Assembly (NCBI GenBank): GCA_017991675.1 | Contig: JAGOQB010000010.1 | Span: forward strand, 18,344 to 82,343 | Source of the DNA: Phenylobacterium sp. | Lineage (GTDB): Bacteria; Pseudomonadota; Alphaproteobacteria; Caulobacterales; Caulobacteraceae | DNA: 64,000 nucleotides | Direction: 5' to 3' | Shown: one piece after another, positions 25,607-35,294 of the stretch | How positions within the stretch are numbered: position 1 is the stretch's first letter | Layout: each line of letters starts with the position of its first letter | The notes under the pieces: model-generated | What the model was told of the DNA's origin: nothing | What the model saw: the letters and a program-made list of their open reading frames with translations, nothing else | Databases searched by the model: none | Made by a program: the position numbers and the translations under genes

Positions 25607-28051
25607 TTAGAACTTGAAGGTCAGTGAGGCCCCGTAGGTCCGGGTCTGTCCCGGGAAGCGGACCACGACGTTGGCGTTGCTGCTGACCGCGCTCCAGTAA
25701 TACTCGTCGGTCAGGTTGCGGCCCCAGAGCGACAGCTCCCAGCGGTCGTCCAGCGCGTGCAGGCCGAGGCTGGCGTTCAGCACGCCGTAGTCCTCGATCA
25801 CGAAGCGCGGGTCGCCCTCCAGGTCGGCGTGCGACTTGGACTGGTAGCGGCCGGCGATCGCGGCCTGCAGGCCGAGGTTCTCGCTCAGGTCGCGGCTGTA
25901 GAGCGCCGTCAGGCCGCCCTGGAACTTCGGGCTGTAGAGGAACGGCTTGCCGTCGAAGTCCATCGGCCGGCCGGCGGCGTTGATGCCGATGTAGTTCTTG
26001 ACCTCGGTGTGCAGGAAGGTGGCCGAACCGATCAGGGTCAGGCCTTGCGTCGCGCGCCAGGTCACCTCGCCATCCAGGCCGTAGGCCTCGGACTCCGGCA
26101 CGTTGGCGAGCCGGGAGAGGGCCGTATAGATCGGGTCGGCGAAATAGACGCTGAGCTGCTTGTCCTCGTAGTCGTAATAGAAGGCGCTGACATTGGCCTG
26201 CACGCGCCGCTCGAACAGCACCGCCTTCACGCCGACCTCGTAGGCGGTCAGTAGTTCCTGGGTCGCCGGCGCGTTCTGGGTCGAGATGTTGGCCGCATTG
26301 ATCGGCGTCGCGCCGGCCTTGGCCCCGCGCGAGATCGAGCCGAACACCAGCACGCCCTCGGCCGGGGTCCAGTCCAGCGCCACCCGCCAGGCGACGTTGT
26401 CCTCATCGAGCGTCGAGGTGACCAGGCCGAAGGCGCGCTTGGCCGGATCGAAGGTGTTGCAGTCGTTGGGCCCGATCGGCGCCACCATGCCGTAGGCCTG
26501 GAAGAACAGCGCCCGGTTCACGACATTGACGTTGGGCAGCATGCTGCCGTTCACGTCCCGCGAGCAGCCGGCATAGTCCTGCTTGTCCTGGGTGTAGCGG
26601 ATGCCGGCGGTCAGCTTGAACTGCTCGTTGAAGCGGTAGTCGCCGTTGGCGAACAGGCTCCAGGTGTCGGTCTCGATACGGCCGATGTCCTGGTAGGTCC
26701 GGAACGACTGGTTCAGCTGGGTCGGGGTGTAGCCGCCGGAGTTGAACGGCGTGGCCAGCAGCGGCTGGCCGACCGTCCGGATCAGGGTGACGTTGGCGTT
26801 CTGGCCCAGCAGGGTGCGGTTGGAATCGAGGATTCGGTCGCGGGCGACATAGCCGCCGACCAGCCAGAAGACGTTCTCGCCCGACCCTTCCAGGTGGATT
26901 TCCTGGGCGATCGATTCGATGTCGCCCTGGGCATGCTGGATCAGGATCTCGTAGGGCGCGCCGCTCCAGTCGAACTTCGCGTTGCGCTCAAGCTTGTTGT
27001 AGCTGGTCAGCGAGACGAGCTGCATATCGCCGCCGATGTCCCAATCGATCCGCACCTTGCCGGCGTAGAAGTCGTTGTTCTCGCGCAGCGGGCCGCCGAT
27101 GCCGATCCCGACCCCGATGTCGGCCGAGCGCACCGACAGCGGCGCCCAGTCGGCCTGGTCGGCCTTGGTCGGAGCGTTGGCGGCGATATAGGCGGCCAGG
27201 CCCGGGGCGTTGAACGGGCTGCCGGTGGTGGCGGGGGTGAAGCCGATGCCCTGCGCCGCGACGGTGTCGGACTTGTTGCGCCAGGCGGTCAGCGAGACGT
27301 CGATGGACAGCGTGTCGGCGGGTTGCAGCGCCAGCGAGGCGCGAGCGCCGTAGCGGTGCACCTCGCCCTGGCGCTCGCCGCGGGAGTTGCTGATCTGCCA
27401 ACCCTCGTCGCTGTCCTCGGTGCGGAACGCCAGGCGGCCCTGGACGCGGTCGGCGATCGGGCCGCTGACATAGCCCTCGAAGTTACGGGTCTTGTAGTTG
27501 CCGATCTCGCCGGTGATCGCCGCCTGAAAGTCCTCGGTCGGCTTGCGGGTGACGAAGTCGATCAGGCCGGCGGTGGTGTTGCGGCCATAGAGCGTGCCCT
27601 GCGGGCCCTTCAGCACTTCCACCCGTTCCAGGTCGTAGATCGGCCCGGTGTTCATCATCGGATAGGCGTAGGCGACCTCGTCGGTATAGGTGCCGACGGT
27701 CGAGGTGGCCGACATGTTGATCGTGTTGAAGCCGATTCCGCGCAGGGTGTAGGTCGGCACCCCCTGATAGCTCTGCGACACGCTGAAGCTGGGCGCGAAG
27801 GTGCTCAGATCCTTCACGTTGGTGACGTGCAGCTTCTCCAGGGTCTCGCCGGTGACGGCCTGGATGCCCATGCCGACGGCGTTGGCGGTCTCTTCCCGGC
27901 GCTGGGCGGTGACGACGACCGCCTCGATCTCGGTGGCGCTCTGGCCCGCCCCCTGGCCCGATGATTGAGCCGCGGCAGGCGCGGCCGAAAACAGTGCGGC
28001 CGTACTGACGCCCAGCGCCAGCAGTCCGCGCAGGCTGAATTGTCCTGGCAT
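25607..28051 (-). CDS. TonB-dependent outer-membrane receptor
   Basis: 814 aa from ATG 28051, preceded by an excellent GGAGGAGGAAG ribosome site. Signal peptide MPGQFSLRGLLALGVSTAAL...AAPAAAQ, TonB box region EAVVVTAQRREE, plug domain with LERVEVLKGPQGTLYGRNTT, then a 22-strand-type barrel ending RTYGASLTFKF. It takes up a substrate too large or scarce for porins with energy from TonB. It is divergent from pstC with a good Pho box between them, so uptake of a phosphorylated compound or a phosphate complex is a reasonable inference; the ligand itself is unknown. Confidence 0.9.
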   Translation of the reverse strand: MPGQFSLRGLLALGVSTAALFSAAPAAAQSSGQGAGQSATEIEAVVVTAQRREETANAVGMGIQAVTGETLEKLHVTNVKDLSTFAPSFSVSQSYQGVPTYTLRGIGFNTINMSATSTVGTYTDEVAYAYPMMNTGPIYDLERVEVLKGPQGTLYGRNTTAGLIDFVTRKPTEDFQAAITGEIGNYKTRNFEGYVSGPIADRVQGRLAFRTEDSDEGWQISNSRGERQGEVHRYGARASLALQPADTLSIDVSLTAWRNKSDTVAAQGIGFTPATTGSPFNAPGLAAYIAANAPTKADQADWAPLSVRSADIGVGIGIGGPLRENNDFYAGKVRIDWDIGGDMQLVSLTSYNKLERNAKFDWSGAPYEILIQHAQGDIESIAQEIHLEGSGENVFWLVGGYVARDRILDSNRTLLGQNANVTLIRTVGQPLLATPFNSGGYTPTQLNQSFRTYQDIGRIETDTWSLFANGDYRFNEQFKLTAGIRYTQDKQDYAGCSRDVNGSMLPNVNVVNRALFFQAYGMVAPIGPNDCNTFDPAKRAFGLVTSTLDEDNVAWRVALDWTPAEGVLVFGSISRGAKAGATPINAANISTQNAPATQELLTAYEVGVKAVLFERRVQANVSAFYYDYEDKQLSVYFADPIYTALSRLANVPESEAYGLDGEVTWRATQGLTLIGSATFLHTEVKNYIGINAAGRPMDFDGKPFLYSPKFQGGLTALYSRDLSENLGLQAAIAGRYQSKSHADLEGDPRFVIEDYGVLNASLGLHALDDRWELSLWGRNLTDEYYWSAVSSNANVVVRFPGQTRTYGASLTFKF

Positions 28052-28179
28052 GATCTTCCTCCTCCGGCGCCGCGCCTCTGTCGTGCGCGTGCGGCCTATC
28101 CAGGACGAAGGGTGCGCAGTTCTCGAGGCCGCGCCTAGCTGACGGAAGTGATAGGGCGGCCCCCCACATGGTAATGAAA

Positions 28180-28197
28180 CTGTCATCGAACTGTCGC
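28180..28197 (+). promoter_or_regulatory. Pho box upstream of pstC
   Basis: CTGTCAT, CGAA, CTGTCGC: two direct half-sites at the 11-base period of PhoB boxes, the first perfect and the second 5 of 7. It lies 64 bases before pstC, in the correct orientation for it, and about 130 bases before the divergent TonB receptor start. A weaker third half-site (TGGTAAT) precedes it at 28169. Confidence 0.8.
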
Positions 28198-28260
28198 AGG
28201 CGGACAGCATAAGGCGGGCAACTTCCGGCCCGGGCGGGCAGAGGGGCGATCAGCCTCTCG

Positions 28261-29736
28261 ATGGCCTGGCTCGCGCAACGGCATGGACCTTCGATGCTCA
28301 CCTGGATCGCCCTGACCGCGCTGCTGCTGTTCTCGCTGGCCACCTACATGGCCGGCCGCCGCCGCGCGGTCGCCGCCACCGCCGGCAAGCCGGCTCAGCT
28401 GCATTCGCTGCCCGGCTACTACGGCAGCTACGCCGCCCTCTGGGCGGGCGTGCCCGCCGCGCTGCTGATCCTGCTGTTCGCGATGTTCGGCGGGCGGCTG
28501 GAGGAGGGGCTGCTGCGCCTCGATCCGCCGGCCGCGGTGCAGGAACTGACGGCCCCGCAGCAGGACGTCTTCTTCGACGACGCGCGCGCCATCGCCCATG
28601 GCGGAACGCCCAGCGAGACCATCTACGACGGGGCGCTGAAGACCGCGCTTGAGGACAAGGCCGCCAAGTCGCAGCAGATCGCCGGCCTGATCCAGTACGG
28701 CTCCATCGGCCTGGGCGCGATCCTGGCGCTGGCCGGGGTGTTCATCGCCTATCCGCGCATTTCCCCGCAGTTCCGCGCCCGCAACAAGGTCGAGGGCTGG
28801 GTCGCGGGCCTGTTCATCGTCTGCTCGGTCACCGCCATCCTGACCACCGCCGGGATCATCGCCTCGCTGGTCTGGGAAAGCTGGCGCTTCTTCCAGGCCG
28901 TGCCGGTGCACGAGTTCCTGTTCGGCACCGAGTGGAACCCGCAGATCGCCATGCGCGCCGACCAGTTCGCCGGGGCCGGCGCTTTTGGAGCCGTGCCGCT
29001 GTTCGTCGGCACCTTCCTGATCATGCTGATCGCCATGCTGGTCGCCGCCCCCATCGGCCTGTTCTCGGCGATCTACCTGTCGGAGTACGCCAGCTCCTGG
29101 ACACGCTCGGTGGTCAAGCCGCTGCTGGAGATCCTCGCCGGCGTGCCGACCGTGGTCTACGGCTTCTTCGCCGCCCTGACCGTCGGGCCGCTGTTCCGCT
29201 CGTTCTTCAACTGGATCGGCGCCCAGCTGGCCGGCGGCAGCTTCGATGGCCTCGCCCAATACCTGATGCAGGTGCAGAACCAGATGGCCCTGGTCGCCGG
29301 GGCGGTGATGGGGATCATGCTGATCCCCTTCGTCTCCTCGCTCAGCGACGACATCATCAACGCCGTGCCGCAGTCGCTGCGCGACGGCAGCCTGGCCATG
29401 GGCGCGACGCGCTCCGAAACGGTTAAGAAGGTTGTGCTGCCGGCGGCCTTGCCGGGGATCATGGCCGCCCTGCTGCTGGCCGTGTCCCGCGCCGTCGGCG
29501 AGACCATGATCGTCACCATGGCCGCCGGCCTGCAGGCCCGCATGACCCTCAATCCGCTGGACACCGTCACCACCGTGACCGTCCAGATCGTGACCCTCCT
29601 CACCGGCGACCAGGAGTTCGACAGCCCCAAGACCCTGTCGGCCTTCGGCCTTGGCCTCACCCTCTTCGCGGTGACGCTGATGCTGAACATCGTCGCCCTG
29701 CGCATCGTGCAGAAATACCGGGAACAGTATGACTGA
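28261..29736 (+). CDS. pstC: Phosphate ABC transporter permease PstC
   Basis: 491 aa, longer than enterobacterial PstC because of an N-terminal part with extra membrane helices and a periplasmic segment (about residues 1-220), as in Caulobacter-type PstC. The permease core has the EAA-loop region SLAMGATRSETVKKVVLPAALPGI. It forms the inner-membrane channel with PstA. ATG 28261 is used; an ATG at 28294 is possible. It overlaps pstA by eight bases. Confidence 0.95.
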   Translation: MAWLAQRHGPSMLTWIALTALLLFSLATYMAGRRRAVAATAGKPAQLHSLPGYYGSYAALWAGVPAALLILLFAMFGGRLEEGLLRLDPPAAVQELTAPQQDVFFDDARAIAHGGTPSETIYDGALKTALEDKAAKSQQIAGLIQYGSIGLGAILALAGVFIAYPRISPQFRARNKVEGWVAGLFIVCSVTAILTTAGIIASLVWESWRFFQAVPVHEFLFGTEWNPQIAMRADQFAGAGAFGAVPLFVGTFLIMLIAMLVAAPIGLFSAIYLSEYASSWTRSVVKPLLEILAGVPTVVYGFFAALTVGPLFRSFFNWIGAQLAGGSFDGLAQYLMQVQNQMALVAGAVMGIMLIPFVSSLSDDIINAVPQSLRDGSLAMGATRSETVKKVVLPAALPGIMAALLLAVSRAVGETMIVTMAAGLQARMTLNPLDTVTTVTVQIVTLLTGDQEFDSPKTLSAFGLGLTLFAVTLMLNIVALRIVQKYREQYD

Positions 29737-31021
29737 CGCCGCCCTGACGCCCCCCGCGACCAGCCTGCGCCAGACCGTCGAGGCGCGGCTGAAGAAGCGC
29801 CACGCCCAGGAAATGCGCTTCCGCCTCTATGGCCGCCTGGCCATCGTGGTCGCGCTGTCGTTCCTGGCGATCCTGCTCGGCCGGATCGTGACCCAGGGCT
29901 ATTCGACCTTCGTCGACTACCAGATCACCGTCCCGGTGCACCTGGACGCCAGCAAGATCGACAAGGCCGATCCGACCGGCGCCAACTACGACATGCTGGT
30001 CGCCAACTCGGTGCTGGCCAAGCTGGGCGAGACCGACGACGAGTTCGGGAACACGTCGGGCAAGGTCATGGAGATCATGTCCAACGACCTCGGCTTCCAG
30101 CTGTTGAAGATGGTGCGCGAGGACCCCAGCCTGATCGGCAAGACGGTCACCGTCACCGGTCCGGTGAAGTCCGACGCCGCCCTCTACTTCAAGGGCCAGA
30201 TCAAGCGCGCCACGCCCGAGGACGAGCGCAAGCTGGACGACCAGCAGCTGGACTGGATGGACAAGCTGAAGGCCTCCGGCGCGGTCAGCTCCGGCTTCAA
30301 TATCGGCTTCCTGACCCGCTCGGACTCCACCGAACCGGAGCAGGCCGGCGTGCTGGGCGCCATCGTCGGCTCGCTGATGATGCTGCTGGTCACCGCCACC
30401 CTGGCGATCCCGATCGGGGTGCTGGCGGCGACCTATCTCGAAGAGTTCGCGCCGAAGAACCGCTGGACCGACCTGATCGAGGTCAACATCAACAACCTGG
30501 CCGCCGTGCCGTCGATCGTCTACGGCCTGCTCGGCCTGGCGGTGTTCATCAACTGGCTGTCGGTGCCGCGCTCTTCGCCGCTGGTCGGCGGCCTGGTGCT
30601 GGCGCTGATGTCGCTGCCGACCGTGATCATCGCCACCCGCTCGGCCCTGAAGGCGGTGCCGCCCTCGATCCGCGAGGCCGCGCTCGGGGTCGGCGCCTCG
30701 CGCACCCAGACGGTGTTCCACCACGTGCTGCCGCTGGCCATGCCCGGCGTGATGACCGGCTCGATCCTCTCCCTGGCCCACGCCCTGGGCGAGACCGCCC
30801 CGCTGCTGATGATCGGCATGGTCTCGTTCGTGCCCGGCGTGCCGGAAGGTTTCACCGGCGCGGCCACCGTCCTGCCCGTTCAGGTGTTCATCTGGGAGAA
30901 CGCGTCCGAGCGCGGCTTCCATGAACGCACCGCCGCCGCCATCCTCGTGCTGCTGGTCTTCATGATCGTCATGAACCTGGCCGCCATCCTCGTGCGACGC
31001 CGCTTCGAGCGGCGGTGGTGA
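29729..31021 (+). CDS. pstA: Phosphate ABC transporter permease PstA
   Basis: 430 aa. One membrane helix near residue 40, a periplasmic domain of about 130 residues, then the permease helices with the EAA-type loop [26 protein letters not shown]. The segment [16 protein letters not shown] is typical of PstA. It pairs with PstC and starts eight bases before the pstC stop, showing translational coupling. The N-terminal extension mirrors that of PstC. Confidence 0.95.
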   Translation: MTDAALTPPATSLRQTVEARLKKRHAQEMRFRLYGRLAIVVALSFLAILLGRIVTQGYSTFVDYQITVPVHLDASKIDKADPTGANYDMLVANSVLAKLGETDDEFGNTSGKVMEIMSNDLGFQLLKMVREDPSLIGKTVTVTGPVKSDAALYFKGQIKRATPEDERKLDDQQLDWMDKLKASGAVSSGFNIGFLTRSDSTEPEQAGVLGAIVGSLMMLLVTATLAIPIGVLAATYLEEFAPKNRWTDLIEVNINNLAAVPSIVYGLLGLAVFINWLSVPRSSPLVGGLVLALMSLPTVIIATRSALKAVPPSIREAALGVGASRTQTVFHHVLPLAMPGVMTGSILSLAHALGETAPLLMIGMVSFVPGVPEGFTGAATVLPVQVFIWENASERGFHERTAAAILVLLVFMIVMNLAAILVRRRFERRW

Positions 31022-31025
31022 GACG

Positions 31026-31904
31026 ATGCGCCTGAGTTTCCCGAGGTTTCCCATGCCCAGCCAGCGAGATGACGCCATGGCTCACGACACCGCCGCCGCC
31101 CCTATCCACATCGCCGTCGACCGCGGTCACGCGGCCCTGCCCAGCGCGCCGGTCAAGATCCGCGCCCGCGACGTCAGCGTCTTCTACGGCGAGAAGCAGG
31201 CGTTGTTCGACGTCTCCCTCGACGTGCCGGAGAACTCGGTCACCGCGCTGATCGGCCCGTCGGGCTGCGGCAAGTCGACCTTCCTGCGCTCGATCAACCG
31301 GATGAACGACACCATCCCGGGCGCCAAGGTCACCGGCCGCATCGAGCTGGACGGCGAGGACGTCAACGACCGCTCCATCGACCCGGTGGTGCTGCGCGCC
31401 CGCGTCGGCATGGTGTTCCAGAAGCCGAACCCGTTCCCCAAGACGATCTTCGAGAACGTCGCCTACGGCCCGCGCATCCACGGCATCGCCACCGGCAAGG
31501 CCGAGCTGGAAGCCATCGTCGAATCCTCGCTGAAGCGCGCGGGCCTCTGGGCCGAGGTCGCCGACCGCCTGCACCAGCCGGGCACCGGTCTGTCCGGCGG
31601 CCAGCAGCAGCGCCTGGTCATCGCGAGAGCCATCGCCGTGTCGCCGGAAGTCATCCTGATGGACGAGCCGTGCTCGGCCCTCGACCCGATCGCCACCGCG
31701 CGGATCGAGGAACTGATCGACGAGTTGCGCAACCAGTACTGCATCGTCATCGTCACCCACTCGATGGCCCAGGCCGCGCGGGTGTCGCAGAAGACCGCCT
31801 TCTTCCATCTGGGCAAGCTGGTGGAGGCCGGGCCCACCGGCGAGATCTTCACCAACCCGCGCGACAGCCGCACCCAGGACTACATCACCGGCCGCTTCGG
31901 CTAG
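31026..31904 (+). CDS. pstB: Phosphate ABC transporter ATP-binding protein
   Basis: 292 aa. Walker [10 protein letters not shown] near 77, signature LSGGQQQR and Walker [14 protein letters not shown], with the PstB-specific RSINRMND and [19 protein letters not shown]. The annotated start gives a 35-40-residue N-terminal tail; ATGs at 31053 and 31077 would give a more usual length. It powers phosphate import and, with PhoU, signals phosphate status to PhoR. Confidence 0.96.
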   Translation: MRLSFPRFPMPSQRDDAMAHDTAAAPIHIAVDRGHAALPSAPVKIRARDVSVFYGEKQALFDVSLDVPENSVTALIGPSGCGKSTFLRSINRMNDTIPGAKVTGRIELDGEDVNDRSIDPVVLRARVGMVFQKPNPFPKTIFENVAYGPRIHGIATGKAELEAIVESSLKRAGLWAEVADRLHQPGTGLSGGQQQRLVIARAIAVSPEVILMDEPCSALDPIATARIEELIDELRNQYCIVIVTHSMAQAARVSQKTAFFHLGKLVEAGPTGEIFTNPRDSRTQDYITGRFG

Positions 31905-31914
31905 GGGCAGGGAC

Positions 31915-32610
31915 ATGAACGAGCACATCGTCAAATCCTACGAAGACGAACTGAACACCCTGACCGCCGACTGCGCGCGGATGGGCGGGCTGACCGAGGC
32001 CCAGGTCGGCGACGCCCTCGACGCCGTGGTCAAGCGCGACCAGGCGCTGGCCGAGTCGGTGGTCGGCCGCGACGAGCGGCTGGACGTCCTGGAGGCCGAC
32101 ATCGAGCGCAAGGCGATCCGCCTGATCGCGCTGCGCCAGCCGATGGCCAACGACCTGCGCAAGACCGTGGCGGCGATGAAGATCGCCTCGAACCTCGAAC
32201 GCTGCGGGGATCTCGCCAAGAACATCGCCAAGCGCACCATGATCCTCAACGAGGCCGAGCCGATCAGTCCGCTGACCCGCTCGATCGAGCGCATGGGCCG
32301 CCTGGTGCTGGGCCGTCTGAAGGACGTGCTGGACGCCTACACCGGCTCCGACCTCGACCGCGCCCTGGCGGTCTGGTCGCGTGACGACGAGGTCGACGAG
32401 CACTACAACAGCCTGTTCCGCGAGCTGCTGACCTACATGATGGGCGACCCGCGCACGATCACCGCCTGCGCCCACCTGCTGTTCGTGGCCAAGAACCTCG
32501 AGCGCATCGGCGACCACGCCACCAACATCGCCGAGATCATCCACTACGAAATCACCGGCGAGGAGATGATCTCCGCCGACCGGCCCAAGACCGACGCGCT
32601 GAGCGTCTAG
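31915..32610 (+). CDS. phoU: Phosphate signalling protein PhoU
   Basis: 231 aa, all helical, with two copies of the PhoU metal-binding motif: IASNLERCGDLAKNIAKR (about 90) and FVAKNLERIGDHATNIAE (about 190). It links PstSCAB to PhoR and keeps the kinase off when phosphate is plentiful. Ten bases separate it from pstB. Confidence 0.96.
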   Translation: MNEHIVKSYEDELNTLTADCARMGGLTEAQVGDALDAVVKRDQALAESVVGRDERLDVLEADIERKAIRLIALRQPMANDLRKTVAAMKIASNLERCGDLAKNIAKRTMILNEAEPISPLTRSIERMGRLVLGRLKDVLDAYTGSDLDRALAVWSRDDEVDEHYNSLFRELLTYMMGDPRTITACAHLLFVAKNLERIGDHATNIAEIIHYEITGEEMISADRPKTDALSV

Positions 32611-32622
32611 GAGTCCGCTGAC

Positions 32623-33315
32623 TTGACGCCCTTTATTCTGGTGGTCGAGGACGAAGACGCCCTCTCGACCCTGCTGCAGTACAACCTCGACAAGGAAGGC
32701 TACGACGTGGTCGTGGCCGCCGACGGCGAGGAGGCTCTGACCCTGGTCTCCGAGCGGCTGCCCGACATCATCATCCTCGACTGGATGCTGCCGAAGATCT
32801 CCGGGATCGAGGTCTGCCGGCGCCTGCGCCAGCGCTCGGAAAGCCGCAACGTCCCGATCATCATGCTCACCGCCCGCGGCGAGGAGAGCGACCGGATCCG
32901 CGGCCTCGACACCGGCGCTGACGACTACATCGTCAAGCCGTTCGCGATGAGCGAGCTGTCGGCCCGCATCCGTGCGGTGCTGCGCCGCATCCGGCCGGGC
33001 CTGGCCGAGGATCGGGTCCACATCGGCGACCTGACCATCGACCGCGTCGCCCACCGGGTGAAGCGGGCCGGCAAGGAGATCCACCTCGGTCCCACCGAGT
33101 TCCGCCTGCTCGACTACCTGATGCAGCACCCGGGCCGGGTGTTCAGCCGCGAGCAACTACTCGACGCGGTCTGGGGCTCGGACGTCTATGTCGAGGCGCG
33201 CACCGTCGACGTCCATGTCGGGCGCCTGCGCAAGGCGCTGAACAAGGAAGAGGCGATGGTAGATCCGATCCGCACCGTGCGCTCGGCCGGCTACTCGCTG
33301 GACATGGACGCCTGA
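32623..33315 (+). CDS. phoB: Phosphate regulon response regulator
   Basis: 230 aa from a TTG start 12 bases after phoU. Receiver domain with phosphoacceptor Asp near 53 (IILDWMLPKISG) and conserved Lys (YIVKPFAMSEL near 105); OmpR/PhoB winged-helix domain with LGPTEFRLLDYLMQHPGRVFSR and EARTVDVHVGRLRKAL. It binds Pho boxes such as those before pstC and phoR. Confidence 0.96.
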   Translation: MTPFILVVEDEDALSTLLQYNLDKEGYDVVVAADGEEALTLVSERLPDIIILDWMLPKISGIEVCRRLRQRSESRNVPIIMLTARGEESDRIRGLDTGADDYIVKPFAMSELSARIRAVLRRIRPGLAEDRVHIGDLTIDRVAHRVKRAGKEIHLGPTEFRLLDYLMQHPGRVFSREQLLDAVWGSDVYVEARTVDVHVGRLRKALNKEEAMVDPIRTVRSAGYSLDMDA

Positions 33316-33322
33316 TGCAGTT

Positions 33323-33388
33323 GCTCCCCCGTTTGGGGGAGCTGTCAGCGTAGCTGACTGAGGGGGCTTGCAGCGCTCGCCCCCTCAG
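33323..33388. repeat. Composite intergenic hairpin repeat after phoB
   Basis: Three consecutive perfect hairpins: GCTCCCCC/GGGGGAGC (33323-33342), GTCAGC/GCTGAC (33344-33358) and CTGAGGGGGC/GCCCCCTCAG (33358-33388). It lies between convergent phoB and the HD gene and could end transcription from both sides. The arrangement resembles dispersed intergenic repeats of caulobacterial genomes. Confidence 0.7.
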
Positions 33389-33411
33389 AAGGGGAGGGGG
33401 GCAGCGCCCGC

Positions 33412-34002
33412 CTACGCCTCCTCGCGCTTGTAGATCGACCGCTTCGGCCGCTCCATCACCCGGCGCAGCATCGGCTCGAACGCCTCCAGCGGCATCGACT
33501 GGTAGGCCGGGTCGAAGCTGTTCTGGTCGTACAGGTGGCAGAACTGGGCCGTGTATTCGAAGTCCGGATGGCCGCGGAACTGCTCGCGCATGTCGCGGTC
33601 CAGGCCGAGGTAGTGGAAGAAGTAGTAGCCCTGGAAGATGCCGTGCTTGTCGAGCATCCAGTGGTGCCGCTCCGACACGTAGGGCTTCATGATCACCGCG
33701 CCGATTTCGGCGTGGTTGGCCGGGCCGAGGATGTCGCCGATGTCGTGCATCAGCGCACAGACCACGTACTCCTCGTCGCGGCCGTCCTTGAACGCCCGGG
33801 TGGCGGTCTGCAGCGAGTGCTCCAGCCGGTCGACCGGATAGCCGCCGTCGTCGCCCTGCAGCATCTTCAGGTGGCCGATCAGCCGGTCGGGCAGGGCGCG
33901 GTTGAACGGGCCGGCGGCCTTCATGATGGCGCTCCAGTCGTCCTGGACGCCCTCGGTCATGGCCGTGAACTTGGCCTTCGCCTGGATCTCGCCGTCGGCC
34001 AT
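33412..34002 (-). CDS. HD-domain protein, PhnZ/MIOX-like
   Basis: 196 aa from ATG 34002, chosen for its GGGAGG ribosome site; an upstream ATG at 34032 would add ten residues. Metal ligands of an HD domain are in order: RLEHSLQ, ALMHDIGD, NHAEIGA, ERHHWMLDKHG and a late Asp in YDQNSFD. The spacing resembles the HD-type diiron oxygenases (PhnZ, inositol oxygenase) at least as much as HD phosphohydrolases. PhnZ breaks the C-P bond of a phosphonate, which would suit a location next to pho genes, but no PhnY partner is present here. The assignment beyond HD is inference. Confidence 0.65.
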   Translation of the reverse strand: MADGEIQAKAKFTAMTEGVQDDWSAIMKAAGPFNRALPDRLIGHLKMLQGDDGGYPVDRLEHSLQTATRAFKDGRDEEYVVCALMHDIGDILGPANHAEIGAVIMKPYVSERHHWMLDKHGIFQGYYFFHYLGLDRDMREQFRGHPDFEYTAQFCHLYDQNSFDPAYQSMPLEAFEPMLRRVMERPKRSIYKREEA

Positions 34003-34119
34003 GGCCGCCTCCCTAAGGTTTGTTTCGCTCATCGTGCGGCGAGGGCGGCGAGGCGTCAAAACAAAAGGACCCGCCGGCGCGGGGCGGGCGGGTCCTGATG
34101 CGGTCGGATGGTCGCGAGC

Positions 34120-34644
34120 CTAGGCGATGGCCAGGGCGCCCTTGCGACGCTGGGTGCGGATCGCGACCCCGGCGCCGGTGAAGCCGATGATCATCATCGC
34201 CCAGGTGGCCGGTTCGGGAACCGCCGAGCCGAAGGTCAGGGTGCCGCTGTAGGAGCCGTTGCCGCCGCTCTGGCCGGAGACTTCCAGCTTCTGCGCGCCG
34301 GCGGCGATCGGCAGGTTGAACAGCGAGCGGAACTCGACATCGCCGCTCGACATCAGGGCCAGCTCGACGCCGTTCAGCTTCACCGAGGTGAAGTTGATGT
34401 TGGTCGAGGGGGCGCCCAGGGTCAGGATCGAGCTGATGGTCGCGCCGCCGGCGCCGTTGACCGGGAAGACGAAGTCGAAGACGTGCGAGAAGCCGCCGCC
34501 GGCGACGGCGGTGTCGCCGAACACGCCGGTGATCGAGCCGTCGGCGGCCGGGGCGGTCAGCTTGATGTATTGCGCGGCGTTGGCGGCCGGAGCGGCGGCC
34601 AACATCGAGGCGGCGAGCGCGGCCCCGACAAACAGCTTCTTCAT
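34120..34644 (-). CDS. PEPxxWA-CTERM exported protein
   Basis: 174 aa. Signal peptide MKKLFVGAALAASMLAAAPAANAA, a beta-rich body containing the SHVFDFVFPV segment seen in this group, and a C-terminal sorting tag VPEPATWAMMIIGFTGAGVAIRTQRR: PEPxxWA, a hydrophobic helix and basic end. Such proteins are processed by an exosortase/archaeosortase-type system and usually end up in the envelope or exopolysaccharide. No sortase gene is in the window. The function is unknown. Confidence 0.9.
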   Translation of the reverse strand: MKKLFVGAALAASMLAAAPAANAAQYIKLTAPAADGSITGVFGDTAVAGGGFSHVFDFVFPVNGAGGATISSILTLGAPSTNINFTSVKLNGVELALMSSGDVEFRSLFNLPIAAGAQKLEVSGQSGGNGSYSGTLTFGSAVPEPATWAMMIIGFTGAGVAIRTQRRKGALAIA

Positions 34645-34966
34645 AGGGTACTCCAGGCTACTGGTGCGCCGAACTCGGGCGCAATCTTGAATTGTTTCAC
34701 GAGCAACGACGCTATTGGGGCGTGCACATAGCCGCCTGCGACCATTCGGCGCAACAGGGTTAGCAAGAATTTACTATGAAGAATTGTAACGCCCGAACCA
34801 CGGCGCGTAGAACCCGCGGATAGCGGGCAAGAACCTGCGCCCGCCGCGCGCATGGCGCCGCCATCCCGAGAATCGTCCACCGCCCGCCGCCGCCGCTTGA
34901 GCCGCAGGCCTGGAATCGCTAGATGGAGGTCCTTGGTGCGCCCGCTCTCTCGACGGCGCGCCCGGT
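34645..34966. other. Gene-free stretch upstream of tRNA-Gly
   Basis: About 320 bases. The part near 34760-34795 is AT-rich (AAGAATTTACTATGAAGAAT) and may hold the promoter of the PEP-CTERM gene on the minus strand. I see no other element. Confidence 0.4.
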
Positions 34967-35041
<75 letters not shown>

Positions 35042-35223
35042 ATGTTTCAATGACTTGGCCGGCCACCAGGCGCTCCATTTTGGAGCGTTTGGGAGTCCGT
35101 TTTGCAAAATGGTTCGCGGGGCGTTCTGGGCGCGCGCGGCGGGGAGCGTGCAGTTCCGAGCGTACGGGCATGTAGGGCTTGTGGGAGCTACGTGTCTGCG
35201 TTTTGATCCCGGGGATCCGGTCT

Positions 35224-35294
35224 GGCTCCTAACCGACCTTCGCAGGGTCTGCTTCGCCAAGAGCGCTGGAACCTAAGTCCGTGCGTCCGCATGG
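35224..35294 (+). repeat. Dispersed repeat, copy 1
   Basis: First copy of a degenerate repeat of about 70 bases. Shared blocks with copy 2 include GGCTC, CCGAC, TTCG, GTCT, ACTTCGC/GCTTCGC, GCGCTGGAACCTA (35263-35275) and a trailing GT-GCGTCCGCAT. No coding content. Confidence 0.55.

Noticed and set aside
28261-33315. Expected pstS gene in the pst operon
   Set aside because: No periplasmic phosphate-binding protein gene is present; pstC follows the Pho box directly. The Sbp-like gene at 21176 is of the sulfate type and is not counted as pstS.
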